From positions 1 to 14,672 of the forward strand of contig JASEJS010000016.1 of NCBI GenBank assembly GCA_030016765.1: DNA of 14,672 bases, written 5' to 3'. This document shows, piece after piece, positions 13,431 through 14,672 of the stretch; the first letter of the stretch is position 1, and each line of letters begins with the position of its first letter. The DNA is from Patescibacteria group bacterium. Lineage in GTDB: Bacteria > Patescibacteriota > Minisyncoccia > Minisyncoccales > JASEJS01. The notes beneath the pieces were generated by a model, which was not told the DNA's origin, did not search any database, and worked only from the letters and a program-made list of their open reading frames with translations. A program made the translations under genes and the position numbers.

Positions 13431-13771
13431 AGTCAGAAATTGATGAATTGATTGAAGAAGCTCAAAAGGAAGAAAAATATTTCAAAAATTATTTAAAATA
13501 TGCCAAAATAATAAAAAAAGAAGCTAGAAAACTTTTGAAAGAAGTTAAAGTTTTGATATTTGGTTCAATTTTAAAAAAAGATGAAATTGCCAGGGATATT
13601 GATATTTTAGTTATTTCCCCTGATTTAAAAAATTTAGAAAAACAAAGTGAAGTTAGGGAGAAAATTTTCAAAAAAATTGGTTGCTTTTCTCCATTTGAAA
13701 TTCATTTGATTACTCCTGAGCAATATCGCAATTGGTATAGCCATTTTATTGAAGAAAAAGTAGAGATATGA
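13427..13771 (+). CDS. Minimal nucleotidyltransferase (MNT) partner of the HEPN protein
   Basis: A 114-residue protein of the DNA polymerase beta-like nucleotidyltransferase fold. The signature GS(x9)DxD is at Gly46-Ser47 and Asp57-Ile-Asp59 in IFGSILKKDEIARDIDILVIS, one residue shorter than the usual GSx10DxD, and Glu91 (FEIHLI) is in place for the third metal-binding acid. A lysine- and glutamate-rich helical N-terminus of about 40 residues precedes the fold. In studied HepT/MntA pairs such a protein transfers AMP to the HEPN toxin and silences it, so this is the likely antitoxin. It overlaps the HEPN gene by 4 nt at the start and the next membrane-protein gene by 4 nt at the end, so three products come from one coupled message. 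The target residue cannot be the canonical HxY tyrosine. Confidence 0.85.
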   Translation: MKSEIDELIEEAQKEEKYFKNYLKYAKIIKKEARKLLKEVKVLIFGSILKKDEIARDIDILVISPDLKNLEKQSEVREKIFKKIGCFSPFEIHLITPEQYRNWYSHFIEEKVEI

Positions 13772-14238
13772 ATAAAAAAATTATTATTGGTTTAATTGGG
13801 ATTTGTTTAATTGGATTGGTTTTGGGTTTAATATTAATTAGACAACCTAAGCCACCAGCAAAAAAAGTTCATCCCTTATGTCTTGAATTTGAACCGGCTG
13901 AAGGAGAAATTAGTTGTCAAGAAGCAATTGAAATTGCCAAAAAAGAATTTAAAGGAGAGATAGAATCCATTGAGAAAAAATATAATTTTCCTTTATATTT
14001 TCAAAAAATAGATAAGAAAGAAGTTGTTTCTCTTTCTCCTTTTCCCTCTTTGGAAATAGAAGGACTACCAAAGATTAAGTCTTTTGAAAGAAAATGTGAT
14101 TTTTGGTTGGTGAGGCTAAAAGCTGAAACAGAAATATCAAGAGAAAAGGTACCAAAAGAGATTAAAGAAAAGATTGAGAAAAAAATAGAGAGAAGAGAAA
14201 CCATAATTATCGACCTCCACACTGGAAAAATTTTATAA
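13768..14238 (+). CDS. Membrane-anchored PepSY-like protein
   Basis: A 156-residue protein with one N-terminal membrane segment (about 4-24) after MNKK, followed by a proline- and lysine-rich spacer. Residues 50-156 have the outline of a PepSY domain: CQEAIEIAKKEF (50-61), FWLVRLKAE (112-120) and a final strand pair IIIDLHTGKIL (146-156), with the D-x-x-TGK-I ending typical of the family. A charged helix rich in K and E (about 124-143) separates the last strands. Three cysteines (38, 50, 110). PepSY proteins often inhibit proteases or act as extracellular regulators, but no specific function follows from the sequence. It starts within the stop of the nucleotidyltransferase gene (ATGA) and the next gene begins directly after its stop, so the membrane and HEPN/MNT genes are one operon. 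Confidence 0.65.
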   Translation: MNKKIIIGLIGICLIGLVLGLILIRQPKPPAKKVHPLCLEFEPAEGEISCQEAIEIAKKEFKGEIESIEKKYNFPLYFQKIDKKEVVSLSPFPSLEIEGLPKIKSFERKCDFWLVRLKAETEISREKVPKEIKEKIEKKIERRETIIIDLHTGKIL

Positions 14239-14672
14239 ATGAAAAAGAATCAAAAAATTTTAATATTTTTAATAGGAATTGGATTGTTTTGGAGTAGTTT
14301 GGCTTTGGCTATAGCTCCAGTAGTCCAAGAAATTTATACTGAAAGTTTTACTGTCAATGAGGAAGAACAAATTTGGGTAAAAATCTACGATGCTGATGGG
14401 AATTTTGATTTAGGTGAAGCTTATTATTGTGTTGATTCAAATGGATTGAAGGTTATAGATGAGAAAGCAATCTCATGTTGGGATTTCGCTCCCTATTATT
14501 ATTGTTTTTATTCTACTGTTCCAGACTGTAGTTGGGGAGAGGAGGCTTACATTTTTGTAGTTGCTCTTGATAAAGCTGGAGAGTGGAGTGACGAGAAATT
14601 AAAAACCGTTCCAGTAATCACTCCTTCAGAAATCTGTGACGGAAAAGATAATGATTGTGATGGGGAAATTGA
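14239..14672 (+). CDS. Secreted protein with MopE-type CDGxDNDCDG motif (cut by window edge)
   Basis: The first 144 codons are in the window and the frame runs off the right edge. Residues 1-24 form a signal peptide (MKKNQ, a hydrophobic stretch, and SLALA before IAPVV), so the product is exported and probably cleaved after Ala24. A region of about 100 residues with aromatic, tryptophan-rich strands and four cysteines (around 66, 81, 89 and 95) resembles an Ig-like or FN3-like domain: EQIWVKIYDADGNFDLGEA and AYIFVVALDKAGEWSD. It is followed by EICDGKDNDCDGEI (131-144), the putative metal-binding motif found in MopE-like copper proteins and many cell-surface proteins, usually repeated. It starts immediately after the stop of the PepSY-like gene. 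No catalytic domain is visible in the part present; full length is unknown. Confidence 0.8.
   Translation, partial: MKKNQKILIFLIGIGLFWSSLALAIAPVVQEIYTESFTVNEEEQIWVKIYDADGNFDLGEAYYCVDSNGLKVIDEKAISCWDFAPYYYCFYSTVPDCSWGEEAYIFVVALDKAGEWSDEKLKTVPVITPSEICDGKDNDCDGEI

Overview
This AT-rich window (14.7 kb) is tightly packed and bacterial. A bacterial replicative polymerase (DnaE) and an FtsZ with the bacterial C-terminal peptide rule out an archaeon. An archaeal-type phosphoglycerate mutase, a ThrRS that starts directly at its editing domain, very short gaps, many 4-8 nt gene overlaps, scarce Shine-Dalgarno sequences and small membrane-anchored proteins all suggest a Patescibacteria/CPR member, probably Parcubacteria-like. 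UGA is used as a stop (ftsZ, eno, dnaE), so the UGA=Gly code of Gracilibacteria/Absconditabacteria does not apply. The taxonomic placement is an inference from gene content, not from a marker tree.

Left part, minus strand (1-5357): dnaE leads, followed by a degraded N4-cytosine-type DNA methyltransferase, a complete beta-class DNA methyltransferase, a small putative type II restriction endonuclease, and the first 32 codons of thrS. The restriction-modification cassette sits between two housekeeping genes with only 12 nt of spacer at each end. The first methyltransferase lacks its N-terminal half and has an in-frame TAA.

Middle, plus strand (5501-12407): ftsZ and nnrD overlap by 8 nt. Then come an AhpF-like thioredoxin reductase, enolase and ApgM (4-nt overlap, consecutive glycolytic steps), a membrane-anchored thioredoxin-fold protein, and a CPYC glutaredoxin 4 nt after it. 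A clear intrinsic terminator at 12432-12462 closes this block. The 143-bp region between dnaE and ftsZ holds two divergent promoters, each placed so that transcription would start at or next to the start codon (leaderless mRNAs). The same layout before the thioredoxin-fold gene argues for a start at 11204.

Right part, plus strand (12557-end): an anchored small extracytoplasmic protein with an FN3-like look, a HEPN protein and a minimal nucleotidyltransferase (a toxin-antitoxin-type pair, ATGA overlap), an anchored PepSY-like protein (again ATGA overlap), and a secreted protein with a MopE-type CDGxDNDCDG motif cut by the window edge. The cytoplasmic HEPN/MNT pair inside an envelope gene string, the broken methyltransferase, the leaderless promoters and several altered active-site residues (ApgM, TrxB) are the points most worth a second look. 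I found no CRISPR array, rRNA, tRNA, insertion sequence or obviously new multi-gene system. No stretch over 300 bp lacks a gene; the longest gaps are 5358-5500 and 12408-12556.
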